Shown here: one piece after another, positions 62,241 to 64,000 of the stretch
Numbering within the stretch: position 1 is the stretch's first letter
Layout of the letters: each line of letters opens with the position of its first letter
Source: Carthagonibacter metallireducens
Lineage (GTDB): Bacteria; Gemmatimonadota; Gemmatimonadetes; Palauibacterales; Palauibacteraceae
Assembly (NCBI GenBank): GCA_023554445.1
Contig: JAMJQQ010000124.1
Coordinates: forward strand, 1 to 64,000
Reading direction: 5' to 3'
DNA length: 64,000 nt
The notes under the pieces: model-generated
Databases searched by the model: none
What the model was told of the DNA's origin: nothing
The model's input: only the letters and a program-made list of their open reading frames with translations
Position numbers and translations under genes: made by a program

Positions 62241-62837
62241 TCAGAGGTGACGCAGCGCCGCCCGGACCAGCGCCTCGATCTCGAGAATCTCGGGGGCGGC
62301 TTCGCGGCGGGCCGCCGCCACGGCCGACTCGGCCTCCGCCGCCGAGTATCCGAGGGCCCGCAGCGCTTCCAGTGCTTCCGCCACGCCTCCGGGCCCGGTC
62401 CCGGCCCGGACTCCATCGTCACGCCACCCGAGATCGTCGAGCTTGTCAGAGAGCTCGAGCACGAGGCGCTCAGCCGTCTTCTTCCCGACCCCGCTCACGG
62501 TCTGGAGAACCGCGGCTTCCTTCGATCGGATCGCTCCCACCACCCGGCGGGCGGGCAGCGCGCTGAGAATCGCCAGCGAGAGCATCGGCCCGACTCCCGA
62601 CACGGTTCGCAGCCGCAGGAAGAGGTCCCGGTCCCGGTCGGTGACGAATCCGAACAGGAGGAGCGTGTCCTCGCGAACCGCCAGGGTAGCGTAGAGCTCG
62701 ACCGTCTCGCCGATCGCGGGCAGTCCTTCGAATACGCCTGTCGGCACATGCAGAACGTATCCCACACCGCCGGGTGTCATCAGCGTAACCCGGTCGGTCT
62801 TCACTTCGACCAGCGCTCCGCGCACCCGACCGATCAT
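62241..62837 (-). CDS. ruvA: Holliday junction DNA-binding protein RuvA
   Basis: 198 aa from the ATG at 62837, overlapping the ruvC stop (ATGA). Domain I is an OB fold (MIGRVRGALVEVKTDRVTL). Domain II has two helix-hairpin-helix motifs (TVSGVGPMLSLAILSALPA, TVSGVGKKTAERLVLEL). Domain III (about 150-198) contacts RuvB. Confidence 0.96.
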   Translation of the reverse strand: MIGRVRGALVEVKTDRVTLMTPGGVGYVLHVPTGVFEGLPAIGETVELYATLAVREDTLLLFGFVTDRDRDLFLRLRTVSGVGPMLSLAILSALPARRVVGAIRSKEAAVLQTVSGVGKKTAERLVLELSDKLDDLGWRDDGVRAGTGPGGVAEALEALRALGYSAAEAESAVAAARREAAPEILEIEALVRAALRHL

Positions 62838-63340
62838 CGACTCATGCCCGCCCGGCGCGCCGCCAGTGGCCCGGTGCCGGTGAGAATGTGGCAGATGGCG
62901 GCCGCACACCCGTCGGCGGCGTCGCTGGGACGGGGAGGCTCGGCGAGACCGAGCAGCTTCTGCACCATCCAGCCCACCTGGTCCTTGGTGGCGCGACCCG
63001 TGCCGACGACGGCCTTCTTGATCTCGGCGGGAGGATACTCGGCGACCAGCAGTCCACGCCCGGCGCCGGCGAGAAGAGCGACACCCCTTGCGTGCGCCAG
63101 AATCACCGCCGTACGGGGATTTTCGCGGTAGAATACGCCCTCGACGGCCATGCACTCGGGCGCGGCCCGGTCGATCACGGCGAGAACCCCATCGTGGATT
63201 TCGAGCAGCCGGTCAGCCAGATCGGCCCCGCGCCTGGGGCGGATCACGCCGCACTCCACCAGGCTCACCCGGCGCGAGTCGCCATCCACGACGCCGAATC
63301 CCGTCGCCGCCGAACCGGGATCTATCCCCAGAACCCTCAT
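62834..63340 (-). CDS. ruvC: Crossover junction endodeoxyribonuclease RuvC
   Basis: 168 aa. RNase H fold: VLGIDPGSAATGFGVVDG (first Asp), AVEGVFYRENPRTAVILAHA (Glu) and SDAADGCAAAICH (last acidic residues). It cuts Holliday junctions after RuvAB migration. The order yebC-ruvC-ruvA-ruvB is classical. Confidence 0.96.
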   Translation of the reverse strand: MRVLGIDPGSAATGFGVVDGDSRRVSLVECGVIRPRRGADLADRLLEIHDGVLAVIDRAAPECMAVEGVFYRENPRTAVILAHARGVALLAGAGRGLLVAEYPPAEIKKAVVGTGRATKDQVGWMVQKLLGLAEPPRPSDAADGCAAAICHILTGTGPLAARRAGMSR

Positions 63341-63410
63341 GCAGACGCCGAGGGGACGGAGCCGCGCCCCGTCCCCCGATCCGATCCGCGGCAGGTGGCC
63401 GGCGTCGCGA

Positions 63411-64000
63411 TCATTCCGCTCCCATCGCCGCGAGCGCCTCGTCGTCGACCTCGAAATTCGCCCACAGCTTCATCACGTCATCGTGCTCCTCGAGATCCTC
63501 GATCAACCGGAGGAGACGGTCAGCTTCCTTGCCTTCGACCCGAATCGTGTTCTGCGGCAGCCAGGCGAGCTCGGCCTCCTCGATGTCGATGTTGGCGTCC
63601 GAGAGGGCCTCCTGCACGACATGGAAGTCGCTCACCGCAGTGGTCAGGACGTGGGTGCCATCGTCGGTGCTGAGATCCTCGGCTCCGGCAGCGATCGCCG
63701 ACTCGAAGACGGCTTCTTCCGTGAAGCGGCCGGCGTCCACGTATACCTGTCCCTTTCGCTCGAACATCCAGGCCACGGAACCGGTCTGGCCGAGGTTGCC
63801 CCCCGACTTCTCGATCCGGTGACGGATCTCGGCCACGGTGCGGTTCGTGTTGTCGGTCACGCACTCGAGCAGGAGCGCGACGCCGCCCGGCCCGTAGCCT
63901 TCGTAGGTCGTCTCCTCGAAGCTCATCCCGGGCAGTTCGCCGGTGCCTCGCTGGATCGCCCGGTCGATGTTCGAGGCCGGCATATTCACGGCTTTCGCAG
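63411..64000 (-). CDS. YebC/PmpR-family protein, N-terminus cut by window edge
   Basis: The visible 196 residues run from an internal AKAVNMPASNIDRAIQRG to the stop. Landmarks of the YebC/TACO1 family are YEGYGPGGVALLLECVTDNT, NRTVAEIRHRIEKSGGNLG and SVAWMFERKG, then a three-domain layout. About 50 N-terminal residues are missing beyond 64000. Members are regulators or translation factors relieving ribosome stalling. It is directly upstream of ruvC. Confidence 0.93.
   Translation of the reverse strand, partial: AKAVNMPASNIDRAIQRGTGELPGMSFEETTYEGYGPGGVALLLECVTDNTNRTVAEIRHRIEKSGGNLGQTGSVAWMFERKGQVYVDAGRFTEEAVFESAIAAGAEDLSTDDGTHVLTTAVSDFHVVQEALSDANIDIEEAELAWLPQNTIRVEGKEADRLLRLIEDLEEHDDVMKLWANFEVDDEALAAMGAE

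Overview
The window is high-GC bacterial DNA with dense, often overlapping genes (ATGA, GTGA and TTGA overlaps recur). It most likely comes from a member of the Gemmatimonadota. That placement is an inference: it rests on a serine/threonine-kinase-type N-terminus of the style common in that phylum (about 5.7 kb), on the TamA/TamB-type and lipoprotein genes, and on the overall gene order. I could not run a phylogeny.

Region 1 (1-22688) reads as an integrated genomic island. An intact tRNA-Lys(UUU) lies at the left edge on the minus strand. Its 5' half (43 bp) recurs exactly at 22646-22688, giving two att-like direct repeats. Next to the intact tRNA is a minus-strand mobile module: PrimPol/RepA-type primase-helicase, sigma-70-like factor, AlpA-like DNA-binding protein, Xre-like regulator and tyrosine integrase. 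The integrase carries an in-frame amber codon. A palindrome-rich, gene-poor stretch follows (4524-5692). Then come a kinase::PurA chimeric pseudogene and a complete tamA-tamB pair on the plus strand. A TetR-controlled minus-strand run comes next: tetR, a DUF1254 gene with an in-frame amber, an esterase lipoprotein, an outer-membrane transporter-like protein, a DUF432-like protein and an MscS channel. The island ends with a CASTOR/POLLUX-like channel, hicAB, a 5'-truncated DUF1566 gene abutting the 3' remnant of what looks like a DUF499 ATPase, a terminator-like hairpin and the right att copy.

Region 2 (22689-43344) is chromosomal housekeeping. It holds a CBS protein, small envelope proteins, the classical ffh-rpsP-rimM-trmD-rplS-rnhB cluster (S16 and L19 have acidic C-terminal tails), and trpS-dehydrogenase-pilT-dapA-like-purA. 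The plus-strand pair suhB and queE follows, then pspA, two small genes, uvrA, lysA and a diacylglycerol-kinase-like gene.

Region 3 (43411-64000) is one long minus-strand run: yebC, ruvC, ruvA, ruvB, queA, tgt, yajC, def, fmt, a thiE-thiS fusion, thiG, rsmB, a PASTA protein, ybbR, tsaD, lgt, a BamA/TamA-like Omp85 protein and a TamB-like protein. It joins Holliday-junction resolution, queuosine tRNA modification, N-formyl-methionine metabolism, thiazole synthesis, lipoprotein maturation and outer-membrane protein assembly.

The most unusual content is the island: its choice of the tRNA 5' half, the interrupted integrase, its own sigma factor, the kinase::PurA chimera, a second TamA/TamB system, and operators overlapping strong promoters.
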